A DNA stretch of 64,000 bases from the NCBI GenBank assembly GCA_019009955.1, contig CM032228.1, positions 258,450,001 through 258,514,000 of the forward strand, written 5' to 3'. The translations under genes were made by a program, and so were the position numbers. The DNA is from Riptortus pedestris. Its lineage: Eukaryota; Arthropoda; Insecta; Hemiptera; Alydidae. Under the pieces are notes generated by a model, which worked only from the letters and a program-made list of their open reading frames with translations, was not told where the DNA came from and ran no database searches. Of the stretch, positions 1 through 10,627 are shown piece by piece (the stretch's first letter is position 1; each line of letters begins with the position of its first letter).

Positions 1-59
1 TTACATTTCCAAATTTCTCTCACTTCTAGTAAATAATAAATAATTATTTATTTATAACA

Positions 60-250
60 CCTAAGCCAATGGCATTGGTTTTAATCAAATTAGCCAACTT
101 AAGAGTAGTGGCTTTAATTCCCGCATGGATTATAGTCATTTATTTAATGAGAAACATTTCAAGTAAAATCCACGGTCCCAGTCTGGTTAGCAAATGGTGT
201 GGATAACCTACTTCGATTTGCCTTAGTAGCATAGATTTGCACTTAATTAT
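60..250 (+). repeat. SINE-like repeat, copy a
   Basis: A degenerate copy of a repeat that also occurs near 9765-9965 and 49080-49270 (minus) and 13940-14150 (plus). The shared body here ends in 'gtgtggataacctac' followed by 'ttgccttagtagcatag'. Upstream, 'gtggctttaattcccg' resembles the B box of a tRNA-type pol III promoter. Orientation follows from the match to the copy at 13940. The assignment to a tRNA-derived SINE is inference from layout and the box-like motifs. Confidence 0.4.
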
Positions 251-437
251 TAATGAAATTATTCAGCACAATCACTTCAATATATGATATTTTTGTCATT
301 TAATTGTATTCAATTTTAAGTAATAAGGCAGCATAGTTACTATGAAATGAATAAAACTTCACATATTTACTAGGATTTACAAATCAAGTATTTACTTAAA
401 ATAAATGAAAATTAGTACAAAATGGTTAATTTAATAT

Positions 438-474
<37 letters not shown>

Positions 475-480
475 TGCACG

Positions 481-558
<78 letters not shown>
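438..558. repeat. Compound CA/TA microsatellite
   Basis: A run of CA dinucleotides with a short interruption (cgcatgcacg) passes into an uninterrupted TA run. It is plainly visible and has no coding content. Confidence 0.95.
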
Positions 559-561
<3 letters not shown>

Positions 562-1384
562 GTCAATCGATAGAAAGTGGTCCAATATAAATTAAGTAGG
601 TTGCTTGACTATTTTTAATGTTTTTTATTTTTCTACAAATGTTAAGTTAGTCTATAGAGTATATAAAACTGCATTAATTTTATTGTGCTGATGGCGGCCA
701 TTTTTGTTATAGAGGATTGTTCATTTTCACTGCCCACATGGCTTCACTCTTCAGCCAATATTCACTTAACTTTACCCTACAACATTGAATCATAAATCTC
801 AAAAATGTAATTTTTTAAAAAAATTGAAAGTTCAACCCCTTATATCTCTGTTAGACAAGCAAGTGGAAATTTTTAATCCGTCTAAATGTTGTTAACAAGT
901 GGGATTAGTGGTGAACATTTGGAGATGTAGACTTAAGGCATGTAGGAGTTAGAGGCCTCAGAACGTGGTAACAAATCTGTAATTGGAGCGTTGCGGGAAC
1001 AGCGATGGAAATTCGATTAAACTGTCTAATAAAACAAAAAAATACATAATTGTACCAATTTCACCATTCATACAATTTATACTAAATTATAAAAATATTA
1101 ACCTTTATTTTAAATTTTGGCAGTTCAGAAGGCGGGATGTTTTATCACATAATTTTTGAGAAATGTGATTGTGCCCCCATAGCTGTTATGAATTCTGTCG
1201 GTGTGAGTTATCTCAGGAGAAGGAGCCATGTTTCATCATTGGCACTTAACTTAAATGATGTCCTTGGAGCAGAAGGTTCAAAAAAGTGCAGATCGATAGA
1301 GTCGATTACATTGGGTGCTGACAGTTTTGATACTACCTACCCACCATTTTCCATCATATACACAGCCTATTACATCATTTTCAT
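559..1384. other. AT-rich DNA, nothing recognised
   Basis: No gene, RNA or repeat recognised. A short plus-strand frame at 1137-1388 has no familiar motif and ends at the piggyBac target site, so I do not call it. Confidence 0.5.
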
Positions 1385-1388
1385 TTAA

Positions 1389-1402
1389 CCCTCCAAAGCC
1401 TA
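1389..1402 (+). repeat. piggyBac left terminal inverted repeat
   Basis: CCCTCCAAAGCCTA directly follows the TTAA target duplication at 1385-1388. Its partner is at 3921-3934; 12 of 14 positions match. Confidence 0.9.
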
Positions 1403-1518
1403 GAATTTTTTTCTGTTGAAATTTTTGATTATTTTGGCATTTTTAAGTTTATTGGAATATAATATATACATTTATACCAAATACTGAAATTTAGTACTGA
1501 TGGATTATGAGATAAGCC

Positions 1519-1538
1519 CTGTTGCCGTATGGCAACAG
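1519..1538. repeat. piggyBac subterminal palindrome 1
   Basis: A near-perfect 20-bp palindrome with half site CTGTTGCC around a TATGG-type centre, about 130 bp inside the left end. Related palindromes occur at 3543-3562 and 3903-3918. Internal inverted repeats of this kind are known in piggyBac elements; a role as transposase binding sites is inference. Confidence 0.8.
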
Positions 1539-1680
1539 TAGGCTCCTGAAGACAAAAAACCTGTAAATATTGAAAATTGGAATTCCATAATAAAACACTT
1601 TAATATATACATTTAAATTTATTTACATATAATACAGACTAATGTAAATGCATATTCTAAAAAAATTACATATTTTTATA

Positions 1681-3428
1681 TTATTTTTTATGGTAGGCGG
1701 CAAAGTGAGGTATACAAAGTCCAACGTCACACTTTATGCATTTTGTTCTGATTATGGATTTGCATGAAGTAAACCCACATCGTCTTTTCTTCTCAATCGG
1801 TCCAACTAAGTGATCAAGCCTGTCATACTTTATTTCTTCGTTTTGACGACCTGGTTGAACAAGGGAAAATCTGGATGCTGTCGGACCTGGGGTTCGCCTC
1901 TCTGTCTTGTATTTTATTAGGTAGGTCTGTGCTAATTCCCGTCGAAATTGTAATTTTGTCATTTTTTTTCCTGATGCCTTACAAATGTTCCAAGCATTGT
2001 TGACGGCAGCGTCTAAAAGCCAAGTAAAAATAGGCCAATCATATTTTTTTCCCCTAATTGATACCCTGAATGTGTTGATATCTTGGTTCATTCGGTCACA
2101 TCCTCCCATAAACGTGTTATATTGCTGTATTATATGCGGTTGGGGGACTTGAATAATTTTTTTATCCTGGTGGGAATATCTTCTTGCTGAACTTAGCGGT
2201 TCTATGCCATAACATGTTGACGCCATTGTCACGACACTGTTGTCCTTCCATCTTACAAGAAATATCCCATCATTTTTTTCTATTATGTAGTCCATAGTTC
2301 CCCTCCGCTCTTTTAGCATTTCCTTTTTTGTTTTAAGGGGACAGCTTTTGGGAATTCTGTTATCCCTAATTGTACCAGTGGCCCAATAACCCCTATCTTT
2401 GAGGTGTTTGAGCAAGTTGAATCCGGTGAACAAATTATCACAAAATATATGATAAGGTAAATTTTGTAATGCCTGTGGTATGTCATCCAACATTCGTAAT
2501 AGTGGTGCTGAAGCCTTGCCAAACAGTATTTCATAATCTGAATTAGGCCTAAGACTTTTTCCTTGGTACAATTCAAAATTTGCTAAGTAACCATTTGTTG
2601 TACTTAGTGCCCACGTCTTATAGCCAAACCTAATCGGTTTGTTCCTTATGCATTGCTTACATGGGTGTTTGCCAAAATATTCAATCATACTCTCATCATA
2701 GCTTAACTGTTGAGTAGGTACGAAATGTTTTAAGAAATTTTTCTGAAGCAAATTCATGAGGGGTCGCAATTTGCAAAACTTATCTGTCATGTCCAAACAT
2801 GTGTTATCTACAAAATGCAAAAATTTCATTATATTGATGAATCTATCTCGTCTCATTGCGTCAGAAACCATGCCATTATGCATATCATTTACAGAATCCC
2901 AATAAAACCGTTTTCCTGGCAATACGCAATAGCCTGACAAAATAAGGATGGCCAAAAAACATTTTATTTCTTCAATAGAAATTTGTGGGTCCAGAAATCC
3001 TCCATATTGTGCATATCGCCGTGATTCTATTGAAATTAGTTCCAATAGCTCAACATATTTAAAAACAACTCAAATAATTGCATGGGAGTCATATCTTTAT
3101 ATGAATCATAATTGAAATTCCTATATAGAAAATCATTTTGTGAGGGCACTATGTCACCTCTAATCCATGAAGTTCTCCGGTTTTTCTTCAGTTCATCACA
3201 GCTATCAGTAATATATTTTTTGCACCTTACCTCTACTTGGGCTGAGAGCTGACGCCTGTTCAAATTGTTAACAAGGCCTCCATCATCTTCATCAGCTGAA
3301 TCCTCATCCGTTAGAACCCCAGGATCAGGTGGTGCTATGAAGAGTTTCACTTCTTCATCTGTGTCTGAGAAACTCCCAGATTCTAAAATGTCTAATGCCT
3401 CCTTCACAGTACAGTCTGTTAAGATCAC
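1681..3428 (-). pseudogene. piggyBac transposase (DDE_Tnp_1_7), one frameshift
   Basis: The transposase cuts the element at its TTAA-flanked ends and re-inserts it in the nucleus. It lies in two overlapping frames: an acidic N-terminal part (3428-3036, 130 residues, rich in Asp/Glu) and the main part (3045-1681, 454 residues). They are out of register by one base in the A run at 3061-3065. In the main part the three expected catalytic aspartates are all present: D117 (SYDESM), D203 (FCDNLF) and D317 (GGCDRMNQ). The C-terminus holds the usual cysteine-rich domain (residues about 423-453, C/H residues in CGFTSC and KCIKCDVGLC). Total length of about 580 residues matches the family. The ATG at 3428 is the first in frame. 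A sequencing error in a homopolymer could explain the single frameshift, so the gene may be intact in the animal. Confidence 0.93.
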
Positions 3429-3542
3429 TTTGTTACTGAAAAATCAATAAAAAAAAAAATCAACAGAAGAAAAATAAATAAAACTCTTAAAAATTTTAAA
3501 AGTAAATAAAGACTGCTAAAAAAAAATATTGATGAAAGCCTA

Positions 3543-3562
3543 CTGTTGCCATATGGCAACAG
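3543..3562. repeat. piggyBac subterminal palindrome 2
   Basis: CTGTTGCCATATGGCAACAG, a perfect 20-bp palindrome lying upstream of the transposase start. It differs from palindrome 1 at one position. Its place between the right end and the gene could also make it a promoter element; that is inference. Confidence 0.85.
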
Positions 3563-3902
3563 CAACATATACATGAATACTATACGTACATAGAAACTGA
3601 TATAGATCTAAAACAAATTTATTCACTTTCTAAAAACATCTCACTAACAACTATTTATAAAACTGCACTTAGAAAATGATTAATTATATATATGATGTAC
3701 TTACAAGATTGAAGAGTCCATATCTGTCCTGATTTTCAATGAAGTGTTAAATAAACTTAAGTACCACCTCCAAATCAGCAGCTAATCTCTTCAGCTATGA
3801 ACACTGTGAAGTAGAATGCTAGACTGAGGAACTGATGAGGGTTCGGGCCTTCCCAGACCTGTCCAAGCCTGTCAGGATGCCTGTCAAAACATGACTCCAT
3901 GC

Positions 3903-3918
3903 GTTGCCAAGTGGCAAC
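3903..3918. repeat. piggyBac subterminal palindrome 3
   Basis: GTTGCCAAGTGGCAAC, the third member of the palindrome family, 16 bp inside the right end of the element. Confidence 0.75.
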
Positions 3919-3920
3919 TG

Positions 3921-3934
3921 TAGGACTTGGAGGG
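3921..3934 (-). repeat. piggyBac right terminal inverted repeat
   Basis: TAGGACTTGGAGGG, inverted match to the left end, directly followed by TTAA at 3935-3938. Confidence 0.9.
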
Positions 3935-3938
3935 TTAA

Positions 3939-4361
3939 GGAAAGGGAGATACATCTTGTTGTATTTAGTTTTCTGAAATAGTATCTTCACTTTCAACATA
4001 AAAATGCTGAAAACCTCTTAAATTCTGCGAACAAAAATGAACATATCTGTTGCATTCAAAATTTGATTCCGAGATGTGGATTGCAAACTGGTTTTAGTAG
4101 CTTCCCCCTTCGTATTGCACCCCAATACCATCTGATGCATTCTTCCTCCGAGACGTTTCAAAAAATTGCCATTCCCCCCATAGTCCAAAATCTCTTTTTT
4201 TATTTTTATACTGGCTGCCAGATCCATCAGTAGAATAAATTACTCTTTTGATGGCTGGAGCAATCGCTTTCAATAATAAAATAGTGTTTTTCTTCTATTC
4301 TTCTATATAAAACGAAATTTGATTTGTTTAAAGGGAATTTGGTATGTTTCTGGAGGTAATG
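3939..4361. other. AT-rich DNA, nothing recognised
   Basis: A 69-residue minus-strand frame at 4018-4227 has no recognisable motif. No other signal seen. Confidence 0.4.
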
Positions 4362-4545
4362 GATCCAATTCATGCCAATATTTCGATACATTCTCTTCAT
4401 CAGGGATAGAATTTAGTTGTGTTTGTGATAACAACTATACTGTGAGTTTCAATTTTCCAATACACACTCCAAACATCACAAACATAACTAAATTCTAATC
4501 CTGATGAAGAGATATTGTATCTTGAAATATTAGCATGAATTGAAG
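4362..4545. repeat. Fold-back (inverted) repeat
   Basis: Two arms of about 70 bp (4362-4429 and 4475-4545) are imperfect reverse complements, sharing blocks such as 'ctcttcatcag', 'agaatttagtt' and 'caattcatgc'. The loop is about 45 bp. This is the shape of a MITE or fold-back element. No clear target duplication was seen, and the family is unknown. Confidence 0.7.
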
Positions 4546-5609
4546 TTATATTTATTACTATCATCGATAAAGCCTCATAAAAAAATCATGCACATATTAG
4601 AAATATATATAGTAAAGGTAAAAGTATTGGTAATTTAGGAAAAGAAAACTCCAGCCTTCCTACATTTAATCTTTAATTTTTATTAATTGGTTTCATCACA
4701 TCAGTCGCATCTTCAGGTTAAAATATAAAATTATGAGCGTTTAACAAAAAAAATTTACATAATAACAATTTTAAAAAATCTAGCAAAATGACAATATAAA
4801 TTAAACTCAAAAATTTACTTAAAGTATACAATGCTCTATCATATATTAAAATAGTTATACTTACTTTTTAAATGTATTTGAAAAAGAAAGCAAACTCTAA
4901 GAATATTGCTAGAGAATATGTGTAATAAGGCATTTGGAGGACAGTTCTGCCGAATGGTAGCATAGAATCGTCGCTGCCCGCTCCTAGCCTAGCCCACCTC
5001 CCTTATTGCCTTCCTTTCATTCTTCAACTGTGGCTATCTTTCTCCCTTTGTTCAAATTGCCTAACAGTGTTATTTGGCACTCTTGGAAAGCATTCTTAGA
5101 CAGTGTTAAGTGCTCCTTTCAATGGGACTGCTTCAGTGAGGTTGGTTAATGCTCTTTTATTCTCATTTTGAACTTACCTGATACCTGTTTGTCTGGACAA
5201 GGTTTAAACTTATCACTCTATTTATGAGCAAGAAAAAAGCACTGAGTTTTTGACTCCAAGGACGGCATGACGTTGCATGTAAAAAGGATGTCAGTGACAA
5301 TCAGCTTTCTATGAATATCTTGTTCCTGTCTGTTATTTTTAATCATTACATTTAAATCCAATAAACTTAATGTTTGATTTCCAATTTCTATTGTGAAATC
5401 TGGTTCGTGAAATCTTTAAATTTGTTCAATTCCGGAATACTCCCCAACCAAAACCGACACTGTTACAAACATGTGATAACATTTTAATCTCATTATTTGA
5501 TACCAGCTGGTTTATGCTAATTTAATTTTAAAAATGTCTGTCTTATGTTAAAAAACAGATGTAATTTTAGGAAAGCAGTTTTTGTACATTTAAAGGTATA
5601 TTAAGAACT
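4546..5609. other. AT-rich DNA, nothing recognised
   Basis: No coding, RNA or structured repeat signal that I can support. Confidence 0.4.
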
Positions 5610-6378
5610 TTATCTTTCTTTAAATCTTTTCCATTCCATAACAAACACATTGTCCACATAATGGAAGTGTGCTTTTACATCATTTTTATAAAATGGGTGC
5701 TGAAATGTTTTATATATTCTCGAAGAATACATCAGCAATAAGAGCCAAAAGAGAAGCCCCATCACCAAGGCATCTATTATAGAAAATTTACTGTTAAATC
5801 GGAAAACATTTTGGTTAGAGCAGGCTGTCAGCAAATTCATTATTCCCCTTCTACAGGGATTTATATTAGCTTCGAGTAGCAAATGCTCAAATAACATAAA
5901 GCATTCATTAGTCGATATAAAGATTAACACGGAATATCGAAACTGATCAACATGCATTCGTCTGTTACTTCTATATATTTGGTTTATTTATAAATTATAA
6001 TCTGTTCTGTGCACGGTATCATAGCTCGGTTTAAAATATATTTAATTTCTTTGCTAATTTGAAACAGGGGCTTTGCATATTGTAAACGATACCCCTCACA
6101 GGGTAGTTACAAATTTATGGTAAATCATAAAATAGTGGAACTCTTCGCTTCATTATTTTATATTGTTCTTTTTTTATAGTCATTTATAAAAGGTAATTAT
6201 ATTTATTAATAACTCTTTTTACACTTTCTATATATTTTTCAGTTGGATTTTTATCTAACAATACACCTCCATAATTCTTTATAAAATGTTCACACTTGAA
6301 CTTATAATTATCAGCATTAATAGCAAGGAGTGAATTACTTTTGTCAGCTATAACTAGGAGAAGCTTGGATTCCTTCAA
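5610..6378 (-). pseudogene. Penelope-like reverse transcriptase relic
   Basis: Two frames on the minus strand carry pieces typical of Penelope-type RTs in the right order. The first (6378-6184) reads VIADKSNSLLAINADNY and LLDKNPTEKYI, matching the 'ADKGN' N-terminal block and the following 'DPT' block. The second (5957-5610) reads QNVFRFNSKF, then a degraded region in place of the GLPMGSPLSP motif, then HYVDNVFV in place of YVDD. The second catalytic aspartate of the C motif is replaced by Asn. Between the two pieces the frame is broken by stops. This is a dead fragment with no endonuclease domain visible. A different RT family is possible but less likely given the N-terminal block. Confidence 0.65.
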
Positions 6379-7059
6379 TTCAGCTTTTTTGTATTAATAG
6401 CGTTGCTGTCCGGAGAGTTAATCCTTCTAATTACCTCCTGATTATTGAGACTGTCACTAACCTCAGCATGATCATGCTTAGTCGGCACTGGCAAGTCGAT
6501 ACATTCTCGACCAAACATCTATTCACCAACTCCACCATTCATCTTATTTATTGAAGGGAAATATTTCAAACCTTTCCGTAATTAATCTTCCCCTACTTCG
6601 CTAAAAACAACTTATTGTGTCATCTTAAAAAATGTTGGGTGGAATTCGTGTTTATGACAACGCAATATGTCCATATTAAAAGTATTCTTGCTTTACAGAA
6701 AGGTTGCTGTGAATTATATATAAAAATGGCAAAGACTACCATTAACTGAATACAGATTTTTCAATTTAACTTTTCAAAAGTACCCTATATTTTGGTGCTC
6801 TATCTATGTGGTATACTACAATTGCCATTCATTTTAATCAATTGGCATTATACTTTGGATTAAACTTCAATTTAATAAAAATGTTATTAAACCATAAATT
6901 CTTATTTGTAATAGAATATTTATCTCAATTTGCAGTTATGTTTCCTTATTATTATTGAACCACGTGAAATAAGTCGATTCATTCAGTAATTTGTTGTGAT
7001 ACTCAAATGAGTGAGGCAAATGTAATGTGTATTTGTATTCGTATTTCTTTTAGTTTTGC
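6379..7059. other. AT-rich DNA, nothing recognised
   Basis: No supported feature. It may include upstream parts of the Penelope-like relic that have decayed past recognition. Confidence 0.4.
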
Positions 7060-7680
7060 ATTTCAAATACAAAATACTTCTTGTGTATGGTATTATAGTT
7101 TGAATAGAAAAAGTGTATAAAACTAATCTTATTGCAAATTTAATGTTCTATAAATGTTGTGTCCAAACATATTTTCTGTATCATGAATATTAACAGAGAT
7201 ACATAGATTTTTAAGTTTTCGGCTCTCAGTAAAGTTCCACTCTTACTCATGTCATATTAACAATAAGCTGTTATATCTGAACCACTTTATTCCATGGTTA
7301 AATACCAAATGTGGTTTTCGTTGATCTTTTACTATTTGAGATACATGCAAATATGTTATTATGACGTTATCAATTGAGTTCTCTGCTATAAAATGTATAT
7401 TTTATTTATACTATACTCCATATTTAACCGTTTCAGATTATACTTCCTATTGACTAAAATTGGGGGTCGAATAGTGGGTGTTTAGAGACGGCCAATTCGA
7501 AAATTCAAAATACTTCAGTTATTATAGGTCGGATCATAAAATGTTGTTAACCAGTCTAGTTAAGCTATTGACATTCTATAATTGTTGTTCTGAGCATTTT
7601 TGCTAACTCGAGTATTAGGTGAACTTTTGTTGTTTTCTGCCTTCAGTACCCCCCCCCCCACCCTTCTACTCATTGTTTTT
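7060..7680. repeat. Old interspersed repeat relic
   Basis: Contains 'aatcttattgcaaatttaat', repeated almost exactly at 63975-63997 and loosely near 10303-10330. It also holds a 'gggggtcgaa...attcgaaaattc...ggtcgga' stretch resembling 63890-63960. A run of C followed by T lies at 7650-7686. The family is unknown; the link is by shared words in similar spacing. Confidence 0.4.
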
Positions 7681-8945
7681 TTTTTTACATAAAAATAGAG
7701 AATATGTGGTGAGATTAGATTACCAGTGTGTTATACCAGAATGTGGGAAATCTGCTTAGTTTACACAGCCCCTGCGTGACAACTTTTTTTAAATTTTATA
7801 AAACTTCAATTTCATTTGTAGTGATTCTACAATAAGTAAAAACAAAAAATATCTAATCAGGTGATGGCAGTGGTATTCGCTTTTGGAGTTTGGTTATTTT
7901 TAATTAGTTTGGAATAAAGGTATAAGGTGAAGCCCAAATCTTGTTTTTATCTGACTCCTTGTGCCCGTTATAATCCATTAAGATTTAACTTATTCAGACC
8001 TGTGTGCTTATCTAAGCTGCTAGATGTAGCTGAGTATATAGAGTGACCTTTGAGCTGCTAATCCGACACCAGGAACAGATAACCAACCTCTCTCTCCCCT
8101 TCACTCCCAATTTCTCTCTCCAGTCTAGGTGAGTCAGGTCTTCCTATTAGCTCTCATCAGTAGCAACTATATTCATTCAAGTATTTATAAAAAATAATAA
8201 TGATGTTAATATTAGAAATTAATCATTTCTCATATATTTACATGAGCTGGATTTTTCCATTGGCTGAGTGTCAACATCAGATATAAAATATGCCAATGTA
8301 CAAGCTTAACAATTTTTTTTAATAATAAGTTAAACAAAATAGAAGTGATTACTAACAAATATTTATAAGCAACAAATTTTAGAGTTTATTTTTCTTTCAG
8401 TAGTTTTTCTTGCTGGAAGTCAGATACTGAGCTTATACTCTTAACATAATTTTTGAAAAATTGTTTCAAATGTCCTTTAATCTTACCTAGGTGATGAAAA
8501 TGGAGCCTGATCTACACTATATATATAGTAAGCCTATAAACAGGGTGTTTATTTATCTGCCTGTCCCTTGCAGTTTAGCATGTCAGAAGCATTCGAAATA
8601 TATTACAGAAATTATATGTAAATTATTATACAAGTAATTAGCAATAATAACAAAAAATAAAAAAACAAAAAAAACATGTAAAGACAAAATTATTAGTCTT
8701 AATACAAGAATTATTGATTATTCATAATCCTTTAAGTGTAGTGGTTTTTATCAGCTGTAATAAGTATTTGAACTATTAATTGTATCAAAAGCAAGTTCTG
8801 CAAATATTTTAAGCACATTATTATATTTTGAAAATAGCTAATCTTCTTCAATCGGAAATTCGCCTTTTTGTCGTTCAGTGTCCTGTTTTAGTTTCTGTCA
8901 TTCATTAGTCAAGAGTCTGCAATCATATATTAAGTATTGACATGT
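7681..8945. other. AT-rich DNA, nothing recognised
   Basis: No supported feature. A pyrimidine-rich stretch near 8085-8125 has no clear function. Confidence 0.4.
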
Positions 8946-9212
8946 TTAACAACATTGTGGAATTTTGTAATCACAACGGCAAGTATTTTTGTTTTTTGCG
9001 TTGAATCGGTGGTAGGAAGAATTTAGTGAACCATGTCCTCTTACTAATTGTGTCATATAGAAATCTGTCCGTATGTATTTATTGTTGAAATATGTTTTAA
9101 TGATTGGACTGAAAAGTTTTAAATATTGTCCTTTATAATTATTATTTATATATATTGAAATATGACATCCTTTGGGAGAAGATTTTTTCATTTTTTCATA
9201 TATGACCTTCAA
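8946..9212 (-). pseudogene. C-terminal tail of a non-LTR retrotransposon ORF2
   Basis: The 88-residue frame contains FYMTQLVRGHGSLNSSYHRF followed by CRC. This matches the conserved 'TQL-x-GHG-x-F-x-x-YL-x-RF' block and start of the zinc-binding tail found after the RT (and RNase H) in Jockey/I/R1-type ORF2 proteins. The frame stops just after the CRC. Nothing of the RT is visible next to it, as expected for a 5'-truncated copy. It differs from the R1-clade copies at 35-41 kb, whose corresponding block reads QVLSGHGCFKCKLFGF. Confidence 0.55.
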
Positions 9213-9764
9213 ACTTTATAATTATATAGAGTTATACATTACATAATTATATATAAAGTTATTATATATACAATTAATTATATAATTGTATATTAAAATG
9301 CAGTAGTGGATAGCTGGATGTTATTATTGACTTAGCTGCAGTATAATCATTGCCTTCTGCCAGAAATCGGCTTTGAGTTTATTATCCCATATTTTATATC
9401 TGTATATCATATGAATACATGTTTACTTAACCTAGTAAGAACCAATTATTGAACTGTTCCAACCAATGAATTATTTATTATTAAATTACTCCTATACTCT
9501 GAAATTTAAAGAATAATCTGTAGGTGAGAGCATTATCTCTTAATTTAAATTCCAATCTACTTTTGTAGGCTTCTTTTAAATTTTACGTTAGGAATATTAC
9601 AATATTATTAATTAGCTTCAATGGAAGTATGGAGAAAATAAAAAAGTTTGGTAAAATAAATCATATTTTCATTCTTTAAATTATTAACATTTGAAATCAT
9701 ACATAAAATTATATAATGAATATTTTTATGGTTATATATACATAATATTATTATTATTTATTAA
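9213..9764. other. AT-rich DNA, nothing recognised
   Basis: Runs of TATA-like repeats at 9215-9295 only. Confidence 0.4.
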
Positions 9765-9965
9765 CGCCCACTTTTTGCTACTATAGCTAATTGGGACAGG
9801 TTGTCCACGGGTTTCCACCCTTTTCTAGCCAGATTGGATCTAAGAAATATCTTCTTTTAGGATTTTATTTAATGAATTTGTTACTAAATAAATTCCTTTT
9901 GCTCAGGCGGGAATCCGACTTGCCACTCTAGGTATACCATGTGGCTAACCTAAGCCCCTCATAAC
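9765..9965 (-). repeat. SINE-like repeat, copy b
   Basis: On the minus strand a tRNA-like head (TTAGCCACATGG as an A-box-like word, AAGTCGGATTCCCGCC as a B-box-like word) is followed by a body with 'gacaacctgtcccaa' and 'agctatagtagca', then a simple AT tail. The same order appears in the copies at 60, 13940 and 49080. This is the clearest head of the four. Confidence 0.5.
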
Positions 9966-10627
9966 TAATTGACTAAATATTGCACAAGCTAGCAGATATG
10001 ATTCCAACTAGTTTAAATTTACAACAATAAGCAAGTTCCTGTATATAAAAATTATGGTCTATTTTAAAATTGCTAAAAGCAACTATTTTTTAATATTTGA
10101 GACAAATGAAAATGTATGTTGATTAGACAGAAAAGTTTATGAAACCTGTCTTTCTTATTAGTCATTTTATTTAAAAGAAGTAATGAAGTTTGTTAAGAGC
10201 CTAAAACAGACCAGAAGAAGGGTGAAACATTCAAAATTATCATAATTACAGTTACTCCTAAATTGCTGTTATTCTGAGTCACATAAAATAATTGTATAGA
10301 AGCAATCTTATTGGAAATTTAATATTCTACAACTATTGAATAGACATATTTTATCTGCCTTCGATATTAACCACCTTATTTGGTCTTTTTTTTTTTTTTC
10401 CTGGATTCAGCCTACTGTACACAAATGGATGTTTATTTTGTCTAACGGATGTTTAACTCCATTAAATTCAAAGTACCAAGCCCAAAGTTATAATTTTGAA
10501 ATATTTAAATAACAAATACATTAAGAAAATGAATTTATTTTTTTATTGGTGCATATTTTATTAAAACACACTATTGAGTATAACTCCATTACTTTAATGT
10601 TCATTCGGAGTTTATTAATGTACAAAG
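9966..10627. other. AT-rich DNA, nothing recognised
   Basis: Faint match to the 7060 repeat relic near 10255-10370. Otherwise featureless. Confidence 0.4.

Larger units (their letters stand above)
1385..3938 (-). mobile_element. Structurally complete piggyBac element
   Basis: A cut-and-paste DNA transposon of about 2.55 kb. Both ends are visible: TTAA at 1385-1388 and again at 3935-3938 (the duplicated piggyBac target), directly abutting near-identical terminal inverted repeats that start CCCTCCAA. The transposase is coded on the minus strand and fills most of the element. Three short palindromes of one family lie near the ends, one on the left and two on the right. The only visible defect of the coding region is a one-base frameshift, so the insertion looks fairly young. 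Whether it is mobile cannot be judged from sequence, but the ends look usable in trans. Confidence 0.93.

Noticed and set aside
1137..1388. 83-residue plus-strand frame
   Set aside because: No motif, ends at the piggyBac target site, composition like surrounding non-coding DNA.
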